Positions 18,921 through 27,489 of a DNA stretch of 64,000 nt are shown here, piece after piece. The stretch is taken from contig JADJIS010000003.1 in assembly GCA_016706865.1 (NCBI GenBank), positions 1,922,001-1,986,000 on the forward strand, in the 5' to 3' direction. Position numbers and translations under genes: made by a program. Position 1 is the first letter of the stretch. Each line of letters begins with the position of its first letter. Under the pieces are notes generated by a model that saw nothing but the letters and a program-made list of their open reading frames with translations, had not been told where the DNA came from and did no database searches. The DNA is from Bacteroidota bacterium. Its GTDB lineage: Bacteria; Bacteroidota; Bacteroidia; Chitinophagales; BACL12.

Positions 18921-20423
18921 ATGTTGCCAAACAAAAAGAAACTTTCATTTTTACCGATACTTCTCCTCCTCGCAGTTTTTACCACTGATATGCAGGGTCA
19001 AAATTATGCTTTGTTTAATAAGGATAGGTATATGACATTTACCCAAAGAGATAGTCTTGAGTTTGATAGCTCTTATGTATTTGTGAAAATTGATTCCGTT
19101 GTTGCAGACGGTACAGATTCAATATTTTATTTTAATCGTTTCCTGGATACTTTAAATGCCGGATCCTGTGTCGCATTAAATGGTGATACAACTTTATTGG
19201 GATATAAAATGATAAAAAAAGACGACATTTATGGAACGCATGTTTTTTTTAATAATAATGGAGATAGTATTTTTATAAGAAATAAAATAGCTGATGGCGA
19301 TTCGTGGCATATGTATACTTGGCCTGATGGTTCTTACGTAAGTGCAATCGTTATTAATCACATCCCATTTTCACCTTTACCCGACACTCCAGATTCGGTA
19401 TACCGAGTGCAATTAAATGTTTTCACTTTTGCAGGAATGATAGTGCTTGACTCTTTTCCAAACCAAACTAAAATTGATATTTCAAAAGATCATGGTCTAA
19501 TAGAATTTTTTGATTTCAGAATTTTCCCTTCACCGGGGGATTCAAATCAATATTTGTTAAGAGGGCTTACAAATCCATTTGAACATAAAGCGGATGTTGA
19601 TGCGAAAAATGCATTTGGGTATGAAACGGGTTATGAATTTCATTACCGAGAAGAAATTGCTCCGGATCTTGTTTCTGGTGCCGACAAAAAAATTAGTGCG
19701 TGGAAATATTTTGTGATGGAAATTGCTGAATCAGAAACTGAAGTTACCTACACTATGGAAAGGGTGCTATTTGATACATTATATATTGATGGATTACCAT
19801 CCGCCAATGTAACTTGGGATACTGTTATGGTTACTTATGTTTATGCTGATTATGGTTATCTTGATACCTTGGAATTATGTGTGTTTGAAGCAACAAACTT
19901 TGGATATTCGGACTGGATTAAAGAGGATTCCATTTATAAAGGTATTGCTCATAAATATGTTTATGACTGGTTTGAATATGATGATGCAACAGGATGTTTA
20001 AGCAATCCTGATAATATTTCTCAACCAGAACAGCTTTATGGTGATGGTCTTGGATTGATGCATTACCAAGACTCAACCGATTCGGAAAATTATTATAAAT
20101 TCGATATGGTTTATTTTCATGTAGGTTTGTTGGAATGGGGTGTACCGTATGACTTTAGCAATTTAGATCTTGCTATTGAAAATAAGTCGTTATCCGAAAT
20201 TTCAGTATTTCCTAACCCTGCTCAGAATTTGATTACATTAAATTTACAAAATTCAAATAATTACGAAGTCAATATTTATTCTGTGGAAGGTAAAAAGGTT
20301 TTAACACTGAATTGCAATGGTCAAATTGTTGAGATACCAATAAATGAATTAATTAATGGGTATTACTTTATTGAGGTTATTGGAGGTGATCAATTGTATT
20401 CCGGTAAATTTATTAAAAATTAA
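18921..20423 (+). CDS. Type IX-secreted protein of unknown function
   Basis: This 500-residue protein has an N-terminal signal peptide (PILLLLAVFTTDMQG-Q). The last 75 residues form a type A T9SS sorting domain: ISVFPNPAQNLITLNL, then IYSVEGKKVL, and a terminal GYYFIEVIGGDQLYSGKFIK segment. It should be exported across the outer membrane by the type IX system. The body (residues 25-420) is rich in Asp, Tyr and Ser and has no enzyme motif that I recognise. It ends one base before the stop of the convergent TPR gene. Confidence 0.82.
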   Translation: MLPNKKKLSFLPILLLLAVFTTDMQGQNYALFNKDRYMTFTQRDSLEFDSSYVFVKIDSVVADGTDSIFYFNRFLDTLNAGSCVALNGDTTLLGYKMIKKDDIYGTHVFFNNNGDSIFIRNKIADGDSWHMYTWPDGSYVSAIVINHIPFSPLPDTPDSVYRVQLNVFTFAGMIVLDSFPNQTKIDISKDHGLIEFFDFRIFPSPGDSNQYLLRGLTNPFEHKADVDAKNAFGYETGYEFHYREEIAPDLVSGADKKISAWKYFVMEIAESETEVTYTMERVLFDTLYIDGLPSANVTWDTVMVTYVYADYGYLDTLELCVFEATNFGYSDWIKEDSIYKGIAHKYVYDWFEYDDATGCLSNPDNISQPEQLYGDGLGLMHYQDSTDSENYYKFDMVYFHVGLLEWGVPYDFSNLDLAIENKSLSEISVFPNPAQNLITLNLQNSNNYEVNIYSVEGKKVLTLNCNGQIVEIPINELINGYYFIEVIGGDQLYSGKFIKN

Positions 20424-20424
20424 C

Positions 20425-21900
20425 TCACCCTCCCACCCTATTCAACCCCGCCTTAGCCAAACCATTTAAACTTGTGGTATATTCTTTATTTGGCATGTCG
20501 ATGCAAAGTTGATAGTAGTACTTCGCTTTAGAAAAATCCTTTTCTTTTTCAAAAATGGTTCCTAATTGGAGTGCGGAATTTGCGGCGTAAAAATAGGGAA
20601 GATCCTCTCCTGTTTTAATGGTGGCAAGATAAAATCCTTTGGCCTTATCGGGTTGTCCGGCTGCGTGCCAGATACGTCCGGCGCGATAGGTGAATTCAGC
20701 TTTGTCACGTTCCTCTTTAAAATCATCCACACTTTTTCCTTCTAATTGTTGCAGTGCTTCTTTATAATATCCACCATCGAATAAAATACGCGACTTTAAT
20801 AAGATCACATTCGGAACATGTTTGCTTTCCGCTTCGTACAAAGCTTGTTTATCGTCATCTATCAGATCATCACCACGCGTTTTTACGTAGTACATGTATT
20901 CCCAATATTTATCTTTATTTCCCTGCAATAAGGCGTTCCACGCCATTTTCTGATAGGCTTCCTTGATATAATTTTTACCCTTATAATTCTGTATGAATTT
21001 TTCGAAATAAGAAGAGGCATCCGATTCCAGTTTTCTCGTTTTTGCGAGACCCATCATAAAATCAAGATAGTGATAATTCAGATAATCACTTCCGGAAGGA
21101 CGGCCTTTTAATATTCCTATGGCAACATCATTTCTGCCTGTTCGCATTGCAATACTGGAAACAAAAAATACATTCAATAAATTTGTTTTGGTGTCCATAT
21201 CCTTCACAATATTCCAGGCCGCAACATCATCTCTTCCAAGATATAATATCAAGAATGCATAATATAAAGTTACTTCGCGCTCAAAAACAAATTCGTTAGT
21301 CTTTGAATAATCAATTACCGATTTTAATTCCTTCAATCCCTGATCGATGGTGCCGTCCATACCCAACATGTTCACTCCCCATTTATATTGGTCGGGAATG
21401 GCTCCAACGATGGCGTGTAACATTCCCAGGCTTTTTTTATTGGCAACAAAATCAGGGAATTTTTTTTGATTTTCCTCCAGTAATAAATATGCTTTGCGCA
21501 CTTCCGTAAAGGCACCCAGATATTCCTCAAATTTTAATTTGGCAAAGGCCCACTGAATAATAACTTCCGCCTGACAATATAAATAATACGGCGAATTTTT
21601 ATCACCCGTTTCCAATTTATCAAGCCTTAACGATTTATTGGGTTCCAGTTTATCGAATTCGGCTTCATTCTCATTGATATAAGTAGTAAGCCAATCGATA
21701 TAATTTTCTACGTAGTAGGGAATAAGATTAGTGGGATTTTCTTTTTTCTCCTGTTCCAGTAATTGGCGACCTTTTGCAAATCGCAATTCCTGAATATAGG
21801 TATAAGCTTCAATACAACGTTTATTAAAATCGTATTTCTGTGCCACCACAATGTGCACAATAAAAAAAGCCATAAAGAAAATAATTGCTTTTTTCTTCAT
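20425..21900 (-). CDS. Secreted tetratricopeptide-repeat protein
   Basis: This 491-residue protein has a signal peptide (IIFFMAFFIVHIVVAQ). Helical repeats with TPR spacing follow, clearest at the C-terminus: AEFTYRAGRIWHAAGQPDKA (about 400) and NSALQLGTIFEKEKDFSKAK (about 450), with YYKEALQQLEG before them. It is probably a periplasmic scaffold. It lies 28 bp downstream of the zinc-ribbon gene on the same strand and so may be the third gene of a nif3-zinc ribbon-TPR transcript. No specific partner is evident. Confidence 0.75.
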   Translation of the reverse strand: MKKKAIIFFMAFFIVHIVVAQKYDFNKRCIEAYTYIQELRFAKGRQLLEQEKKENPTNLIPYYVENYIDWLTTYINENEAEFDKLEPNKSLRLDKLETGDKNSPYYLYCQAEVIIQWAFAKLKFEEYLGAFTEVRKAYLLLEENQKKFPDFVANKKSLGMLHAIVGAIPDQYKWGVNMLGMDGTIDQGLKELKSVIDYSKTNEFVFEREVTLYYAFLILYLGRDDVAAWNIVKDMDTKTNLLNVFFVSSIAMRTGRNDVAIGILKGRPSGSDYLNYHYLDFMMGLAKTRKLESDASSYFEKFIQNYKGKNYIKEAYQKMAWNALLQGNKDKYWEYMYYVKTRGDDLIDDDKQALYEAESKHVPNVILLKSRILFDGGYYKEALQQLEGKSVDDFKEERDKAEFTYRAGRIWHAAGQPDKAKGFYLATIKTGEDLPYFYAANSALQLGTIFEKEKDFSKAKYYYQLCIDMPNKEYTTSLNGLAKAGLNRVGG

Positions 21901-21928
21901 GGCTTAAAATTATTAAATAGAATTTAAA

Positions 21929-22678
21929 TTAATCTTTAGCATCTAAAATGGTGTCATCCACCAAAATACGGCCACAGTGTTCGCAGATGATGATCTTCTT
22001 CGCTTGTTTGATCTCCGCTTGACGCTGTGGAGGAACTACTGCGTAACATCCACCACATGAATTTCTTGCAACAGAAACCACCGCAAGTCCATTGCGATAA
22101 GAATCTCTGATGCGGTAATAAGCACCCAATAATCTGGTTTCCAGATCTTTTTCTGCCTTGGTTGCTTTTTTCGCCAATTCCGCTTCTTCTTTCTCTGTTT
22201 CTTCTATAATGCGTTCTAATTCTTCTTTCTTTTTCTTAAGATCTTTCTTTTTAACATCAAATGCTGCTTTTGCATCTTCAATTGCAATTGCTTTTGCGTC
22301 TTTCCCTACAGTTGCCTCTCTGATCTTTTTTTCGCCTAATTCGATATCCAGCTTATTTAATTCGATCTCTTTTGTAAGAGCATCAAATTCGCGGCTGTTT
22401 TTAACTGCGTTCTGCTGAGTTTCGTATTTCTTATTCTGCGATTTTGCATTGCTGATCACATTTTTACGATTCGAAATATCGAGCTCAATGTCCTTCATCT
22501 CTGCCTCAAGCTTGTGCATACGGGTTTCAAGTCCCGCTATTTCATCCTCCAGATCGCTTACCTCCATTGGGAGTTCACCCTTCAGGATGGTAATATCGTC
22601 GATCTTAGAATGAATTTTCTGGAGTTTCCAGAGTGATTGAAGGTTTTCCTTAACGGTCAAGTCCTTTACTGCTGCCAT
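21929..22678 (-). CDS. Coiled-coil protein with C4 zinc ribbon (DUF164/CT398 type)
   Basis: Residues about 30-185 of 249 are a long charged coiled coil (EIAGLETRMHKLEAEMKDIE, KKKDLKKKKEELERIIEE). The C-terminus is a zinc ribbon, CGGCYAVVPPQ..CEHCGRIL, with four cysteines. This layout defines the C4-type zinc-ribbon family related to chlamydial CT398. The biochemical role is unclear; tRNA/RNA-related and flagellar/secretion roles have been proposed for relatives. It starts 3 bp after the Nif3-like gene, a neighbourhood conserved in many bacteria. Confidence 0.88.
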   Translation of the reverse strand: MAAVKDLTVKENLQSLWKLQKIHSKIDDITILKGELPMEVSDLEDEIAGLETRMHKLEAEMKDIELDISNRKNVISNAKSQNKKYETQQNAVKNSREFDALTKEIELNKLDIELGEKKIREATVGKDAKAIAIEDAKAAFDVKKKDLKKKKEELERIIEETEKEEAELAKKATKAEKDLETRLLGAYYRIRDSYRNGLAVVSVARNSCGGCYAVVPPQRQAEIKQAKKIIICEHCGRILVDDTILDAKD

Positions 22679-22681
22679 AGT

Positions 22682-23776
22682 TTATAGGTAGTTAACAGGA
22701 TTAGTATTAATTTTTGAAAAATGAACCGCAAAGGTAGGGAATTTTTTCGTCAATAAAGCACAGAGCATATCTATTGTGTATTGTTCGCTTTCATAATGGC
22801 CGATATCCGCTATCAGGATCCTGTTAACCGCATCAAAAAACTGGTGATATTTGAAGTCGGCACTGATGAAAATATCGGCTCCGGCTGCAATGGCGTCTGC
22901 CAACAAAAAACTGCCGGAACCCCCGCAAACAGCCACTTTCGATATGGTTTTTTGCAAAAAAGCTGTATGTCTCAGAGCTCCACAGCGCATGGTAGTTTTA
23001 ACAAATTGTAGAAAATCACCTTCCGAAATCGGCTGTTTTAGCGTGCCGACCATCCCGGCGCCAATATTTTGATGAAAATTATCCAGACTGTAAATATCGT
23101 AGGCTACTTCCTCGTATGGGTGACTTTTAAACAGAGCAGAAAGCACTTTTTGTTCCAGGAATGAAGGAAAAATGACCTCGATTCGCGTTTCCGGCTCCAA
23201 ATGGAGCTCTCCTTTGCGTCCGACATATGGATTAGATAGTTCGTTCCCCCTGAAAGTTCCGGTGCCCTCCTGGTTAAAACTGCAATTGGAGTAATTTCCG
23301 ATCTCTCCGGCTCCTGCGTTAAAAATGGCAGTTCGGATATCCCCTGCGTTTTCGTTTGGTGCAAAGGTTACCAGTTTTTTTAAAAATCCTTTTTTTGGGG
23401 ATAAAACTTTGCAATTTTCTAAACCGAGTTTTTCAGCGATCATAGCATTCACTCCATCGCGAATATTATCGAGATTAGTATGAATGGCATAAATAGCAAT
23501 ATTGTTTTTAATTGCTTTGATAATTGTTCTTTCAATATAATTATTGCCGTTCAATTTTTTTATTCCACTGAATATAATCGGATGATGTGCAATAATTAAA
23601 TTGCAGTTTATTTGAATGGCTTCTTCAACTATTGCCTCCAATGAATCCAAACAAACTAATATACCAGAAACAGTATCGTTTTTATTTCCAACAATAAGTC
23701 CCGAATTGTCGTAATTTTCTTGCAGCGATAGTGGTGCAAAGGTTTCAAGAAAGTTTGTGATCTCAGAAATTGTCAT
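22682..23776 (-). CDS. Nif3-like dinuclear metal-centre protein (YqfO/GTP cyclohydrolase 1 type 2 family)
   Basis: The protein starts at the ATG at 23774-23776 (MTISEITNFLETFAPLSLQE), giving 364 residues. The reading frame continues upstream to 23848, but that part is translated repeat DNA. Metal ligands of the Nif3 fold are visible in the N-terminal IAHHPIIFSG and C-terminal DIGHYESEQ. YDNSGLIVGN is the conserved N-terminal strand. The length indicates an inserted PII/CutA-like domain in the middle (about 130-240). Members form hexameric toroids; physiological substrate is unsettled. It is first in an operon with the zinc-ribbon gene. Confidence 0.92.
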   Translation of the reverse strand: MTISEITNFLETFAPLSLQENYDNSGLIVGNKNDTVSGILVCLDSLEAIVEEAIQINCNLIIAHHPIIFSGIKKLNGNNYIERTIIKAIKNNIAIYAIHTNLDNIRDGVNAMIAEKLGLENCKVLSPKKGFLKKLVTFAPNENAGDIRTAIFNAGAGEIGNYSNCSFNQEGTGTFRGNELSNPYVGRKGELHLEPETRIEVIFPSFLEQKVLSALFKSHPYEEVAYDIYSLDNFHQNIGAGMVGTLKQPISEGDFLQFVKTTMRCGALRHTAFLQKTISKVAVCGGSGSFLLADAIAAGADIFISADFKYHQFFDAVNRILIADIGHYESEQYTIDMLCALLTKKFPTFAVHFSKINTNPVNYL

Positions 23777-24232
23777 GGAACGAAGGTAAGAAAAAAAAGG
23801 GTTTCCCGCAGTGGCCGCAGACGGGCAGAGGACGCAGAGGTTTCGCAATATACAGTGAACATTGATTTACATGCACCTAGACGGAGGAGAGTAATGTAGA
23901 GATTTGAAGCAACAAATTACTATATATAATTTACTTGTAAATACAATATTATATTACGATAATATCGGCTGTTTATTCGTGCATTCGTGGCTTAATTATT
24001 TTTGTATATATAGTGGGTTAAAAGGGGTAGCCACGAATGCACGAATGAACAGCCAAAAAAAATTATCATTTTCCAATCTTGATTTTTTTTTATCCTTTTT
24101 AAATCCGCTCAATCCGCGTCATCAGCGTTCCCTCCTCCGTAATTTAATCTTTCATACATTATTTATTACACCCTTCCTGTCAGACCTACCAGGTTAAAAA
24201 AAAACCTTGTAGGTCGACGGGTGTTCATTCCT
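23777..24232. repeat. Repeat-filled intergenic region with a 26-bp inverted repeat (23967-23992 / 24029-24054)
   Basis: No credible gene is seen in these 456 bp. They contain a GCAGTGGCCGCAGACGG..GGACGCAGAGG phrase (about 23807-23840); a pair of 26-bp inverted copies, built around ATTCGTGCATTCGTGGCT, with one mismatch and a 36-nt loop; an AATCCGCTCAATCCGCGTCATCAGCG phrase near 24110; and the stem-loop at 24183-24215. Hyphenated phrases of these kinds recur between genes of Bacteroidota from my general knowledge. It separates divergent/tandem minus-strand units (Nif3 start and the end of the cco accessory operon). Confidence 0.8.
24183..24215. terminator. Stem-loop GACCTACCAGGTT..AACCTTGTAGGTC
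   Basis: Inverted 13-nt arms with one mismatch surround an A-rich loop. It sits 17 bp beyond the stop of the minus-strand TauE/SafE-like gene, where the cco accessory transcript would end. It is related to the element at 16187-16217. There is no U-tract in the minus direction, so classical intrinsic termination is uncertain. Confidence 0.5.
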
Positions 24233-24934
24233 TCATTTTACTTTGCAACAATCCATCACTTCACCTGCTATGTCAAAATGTGGACTTAGGTAGGGTATTC
24301 CTAAATTCAAGCCCCTTAGAATCAAAAGAGAAGCAATTAGAATACTAAAAACAGGAAGATATTTTCTGATTAAAATGCGTTTGTGTACGCCGAGATAATT
24401 ACCAAAAGCGGAAAAAGTATACATGAGTGGCAAGGTGCCCAGTCCAAATAACATCATATAAATTCCACCTGTAATAATTTGGCCGCTTGCTACTGCACCT
24501 GCTAATGCGAGATATACAAGTCCGCAAGGCAAAAGGCCATTTAAAAACCCCAAAGATGCAATTCCATAAAAACTTTTTGATGAAAATGCTTTACTTATTT
24601 TCTGTTTAATAAAATTTGTATATCTGGTTAAAAAAGGGAAATTGTTTTTATGCGAGAGATATTGGATAATTATTAAAATAATAATTACAGCACCCATTAT
24701 AATGGAACTCCACTGTTGCATTCCCGCATACGAAAAACTTAATCCTATTGCGCCAAAAATAATTCCCAATAAAAAATAAGCAAAAATTCTGGAGAGATTA
24801 TATATCAATGCATTAAAAAAAGTATTTCCGGTATTCTGCATGTTGAAAGACAATGCGAGTGGTCCACACATGCCGGCGCAGTGTAAACTCCCGAATAATC
24901 CGGTAACAAAAGCCGTTATAAATAAGGCAATCAC
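24233..24934 (-). CDS. TauE/SafE (DsbD_2-like) membrane protein of the cco operon
   Basis: This 233-residue integral membrane protein has about six segments. The N-terminal GSLHCAGMCGPLALSF motif and the repeated GLLPCGLVYLALAGA segment typify the 'sulfite exporter TauE/SafE' subgroup found next to cbb3 oxidase genes, where members are thought to handle copper or heme for oxidase assembly. The start overlaps the ccoH stop by 4 bp, strongly suggesting coupling. Copper delivery to the CcoN CuB site is inferred from family and position. Confidence 0.82.
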   Translation of the reverse strand: MIALFITAFVTGLFGSLHCAGMCGPLALSFNMQNTGNTFFNALIYNLSRIFAYFLLGIIFGAIGLSFSYAGMQQWSSIIMGAVIIILIIIQYLSHKNNFPFLTRYTNFIKQKISKAFSSKSFYGIASLGFLNGLLPCGLVYLALAGAVASGQIITGGIYMMLFGLGTLPLMYTFSAFGNYLGVHKRILIRKYLPVFSILIASLLILRGLNLGIPYLSPHFDIAGEVMDCCKVK

Positions 24935-25362
24935 AATACAATACTTTTTTCGAGATAATACTTTTTATTTTCCTTTTCCCATTTGATCTTAAGTGTATAA
25001 AATCCTTTTGCAAAGGTGCTTTTATTAAACTGTTGCATTCCTGTTGCATTGAGTTCTAAAGGATATTTGTGATCATACTCCGAATCAGAGGCTTTATAAA
25101 AATACACCTCACCGGTTGTTGCTGAATAAAAATCAGAAGGAAATTTAATATTGACCATTTCACCCTCTGCTTTTATAATAATGGAATCCATAAATGGTTT
25201 CGCATTATTGGAAGCATCAATTTGTTGTTGGAATATCAATTCCTCTGCATAATAATCGGTGGTCACCAGATCGGTGTTTTGGCGGAAACTCATGATCACC
25301 ATAAAGGTCATCAATCCGGCAAAACCTAAATACAGAAATAAAACTTTTTTTCCCCAGTTCAT
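24931..25362 (-). CDS. ccoH: cbb3 oxidase accessory protein FixH/CcoH
   Basis: This 143-residue protein has one N-terminal membrane helix (VLFLYLGFAGLMTFMVIMSF), the conserved segment TTDYYAEELIFQQQIDA just after it, and a small beta-rich periplasmic domain. This is the FixH/CcoH layout. CcoH binds the oxidase and stabilises its assembly. It lies one base after the ccoG stop and overlaps the next gene by 4 bp. Confidence 0.9.
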   Translation of the reverse strand: MNWGKKVLFLYLGFAGLMTFMVIMSFRQNTDLVTTDYYAEELIFQQQIDASNNAKPFMDSIIIKAEGEMVNIKFPSDFYSATTGEVYFYKASDSEYDHKYPLELNATGMQQFNKSTFAKGFYTLKIKWEKENKKYYLEKSIVL

Positions 25363-25363
25363 T

Positions 25364-26761
25364 TTATTTATTTTTAGTTACAGGTCCAAAAAATGATGTT
25401 GTTACAGTTCTCAATAATTTATCATCGCTATATACTCCAATTTCGAGATCCATTTCCATGGAATGTATCTGAGTTCTCTCGAGCACGATAAAAAATGTTC
25501 CTTCCGCAAGTGTTTCCTTTTCTATGGAGAGTTCTTTCCCAATCATTTGAATTTCTCCATCAATATTTTCCAATTTTAAATGGATAGGAAATGCCTCATG
25601 TGTTTTATTAGCCACCTTGATATTATACAGATTTGTAATTTGTAAACTATCGCGCTTTTGGTATAATTGTCCGGATGCACGTGTTATTGTTGCTGTAACA
25701 TCTTTTCTGGTAACAAGCATTATTGTAAGCACTGAAACCAAAATTAAAAGCACTAATGAATAGGCTTTCATTCTTGGAGTAAATTTTATTTTTTCACCGG
25801 AGATGATATTATTTTCAGAAGTATATCTGATCAATCCACGCGGTTTTTCAATCTTATCCATAATGGAATCACAAGCATCAATACATGCAGTACAATTGAT
25901 GCACTCCATCTGAGTTCCATTGCGAATATCGATACCGGTGGGACAAACACGAACACATAGACCGCAATCAATACAATCACCGTTTGTAGAAGTTGTATCG
26001 CCTTTATGATGATGTCCTCTAGGTTCCCCGCGTTTATAATCGTAAGCAACAATTATGGAAAATTTATCCAATAAAACACCTTGTAATCTCCCATAAGGGC
26101 AAGCAAATGTGCATACCTGCTCTCTCAAAAATGCGAAAACTCCGTAAAACACTGTGGTAAATATCACCATCATTACCAAACCTCCACCATTTTGTGAGAG
26201 GGGTTCTGTCATTATTTCAAAGAGTCTGTCTACACCAATTATGTACGACAAAAATGTATTTCCAACTAAAAATGAAAAGGCAAAAAATATTAAGTGTTTA
26301 AATGATTTTTTAATAATTTTTTCGCGGGTAAGTGGTCCTCTATTTAACTTTCGCTGATGTTCCGCTGTTCCTTCGATCCAATATTCAATTTTACGAAAAA
26401 CCATTTCCATAAAAACTGTTTGGGGACAAACCCATCCGCAAAACAACCTTCCATATAAAACTGTGAAGAAAATTATAAATACGAGAAAGGTGACCATCCC
26501 CAATGCAAAAAGAAAAAAATCCTGCGGCCAGAATATTACCCCGAATAAAATAAATTTACTATCGGGAATATTAAAAAGGAAAAGTGGTTCACCGTGAATT
26601 TTAATAAAGGGAAGTGTAAAAAATACGATCAGGTAAATTAAACTAACAAGCGTGCGCCATTTATAAAATCTCCCCGCAGGTTTACTTGCGTATACCCATT
26701 TCCTGTGCCCTTCACCATCAGCGGTGGTAATTGTATCTCGAAACGATTTTTGCTCTTCCAT
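25364..26761 (-). CDS. ccoG: cbb3 oxidase accessory iron-sulfur protein CcoG (FixG/RdxA)
   Basis: CcoG is a membrane cupric reductase needed for copper loading of cbb3 oxidase. The 465-residue protein has several membrane helices, conserved FCGWVCPQTVFMEM (about 107-120) and EQVCTFACPYGRLQG, then two ferredoxin-type clusters: C263, C266, C269, C273 and C287, C290, C293, C297. A C-terminal periplasmic immunoglobulin-like domain follows the last helix. The start is separated from the ccoP stop by about 0.73 kb of repeat DNA, unusual for a fixNOQP-GH arrangement, and may need its own promoter. Confidence 0.96.
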   Translation of the reverse strand: MEEQKSFRDTITTADGEGHRKWVYASKPAGRFYKWRTLVSLIYLIVFFTLPFIKIHGEPLFLFNIPDSKFILFGVIFWPQDFFLFALGMVTFLVFIIFFTVLYGRLFCGWVCPQTVFMEMVFRKIEYWIEGTAEHQRKLNRGPLTREKIIKKSFKHLIFFAFSFLVGNTFLSYIIGVDRLFEIMTEPLSQNGGGLVMMVIFTTVFYGVFAFLREQVCTFACPYGRLQGVLLDKFSIIVAYDYKRGEPRGHHHKGDTTSTNGDCIDCGLCVRVCPTGIDIRNGTQMECINCTACIDACDSIMDKIEKPRGLIRYTSENNIISGEKIKFTPRMKAYSLVLLILVSVLTIMLVTRKDVTATITRASGQLYQKRDSLQITNLYNIKVANKTHEAFPIHLKLENIDGEIQMIGKELSIEKETLAEGTFFIVLERTQIHSMEMDLEIGVYSDDKLLRTVTTSFFGPVTKNK

Positions 26762-26779
26762 AATAATTTTCTTTGCATG

Positions 26780-27489
26780 ATAAAAGGAGAGAGGAGAGAG
26801 GAGAGAGGAGTTTAAATTTCTTGCGAAATTTTTTTAATCCCAATGTTTGTTTTCCTACTTCCTAGGTCCTATTTCCTACTTCTACAAAGGAGAAAGGAGT
26901 TTAAATTTCTTGCGAAATTTTGGGAATATGCCGTTTGTGAGACCCTCGCTATTATCGAAAGCATCACTCGCTCCGAAATTTTAAAAAATCCCACCTTTTG
27001 TTTTCCTGATACCCGATACCTGATACTTTTTCGTGAATCGTGAAGCGTGAATCGTGAATCCGGCTTGCGGTGTTTCCAAAAACTAAAAACCCCACCCTTT
27101 GTTTTCCTGATACCCGATACCTGATACCTGATACAATTTTATCCTATATCCCCTTCCCATGTCCTATGTCAAGTCCTGTGTCCTATATCCTGTGTCCTAT
27201 GTCCCCCTTGGGTAACGTTAGTGAGTCCCTCGCTTTGAGCGAGAACCTCACTCTCTCCTAAATTTTAAAAAACCCCACCCTATGTTTTCCTGATACCCGA
27301 TACCTGATACTTTTTCGTGAATCGTGAAGCGTGAATCGTGAATCCGGCTTGCGGTGTTTCCAAAAACTAAAAACCCCACCCTATGTTTTCCTGATACCCG
27401 ATACCTGATACCTGATACAATTTTGTCCTATGTCCCCTTCCCATGTCCTATGTCAAGTCCTGTGTCCTATATCCTATGTCCTATGTCCT
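26780..27489. repeat. Composite repeat block between ccoP and ccoG, including a 284-bp tandem duplication
   Basis: No gene is present. The block starts with GGAGAGA purine runs and two AAATTTCTTGCGAAATTT hairpin modules, then about 26930-27213 and 27214-27489 are two copies of a 284-bp unit (anchor TTTTCCTGATACCCGATACC at 27001 and 27285). Each unit has a GTGAG..CTCGCT..CTCAC palindrome (26937-26967 and 27221-27251, both degenerate), CCTGATACC phrases, CGTGAATCGTGAAGCGTG phrases (27031-27060 and 27315-27344) and GTCCTATGTCC phrases. The palindrome and hairpin modules match the 156-bp array at 14 kb. The ccoP stop codon is the TAG of the first GTCCTATTTCC phrase. Confidence 0.93.

Noticed and set aside
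23777..23848. N-terminal extension of the Nif3-like protein
   Set aside because: The extra residues come from a GCAGAGGACGCAGAGG-type repeat; the family N-terminus begins at 23776.
23904..24197. 97-codon plus-strand ORF
   Set aside because: It runs through the 26-bp inverted repeat and other phrase repeats; composition is not protein-like.
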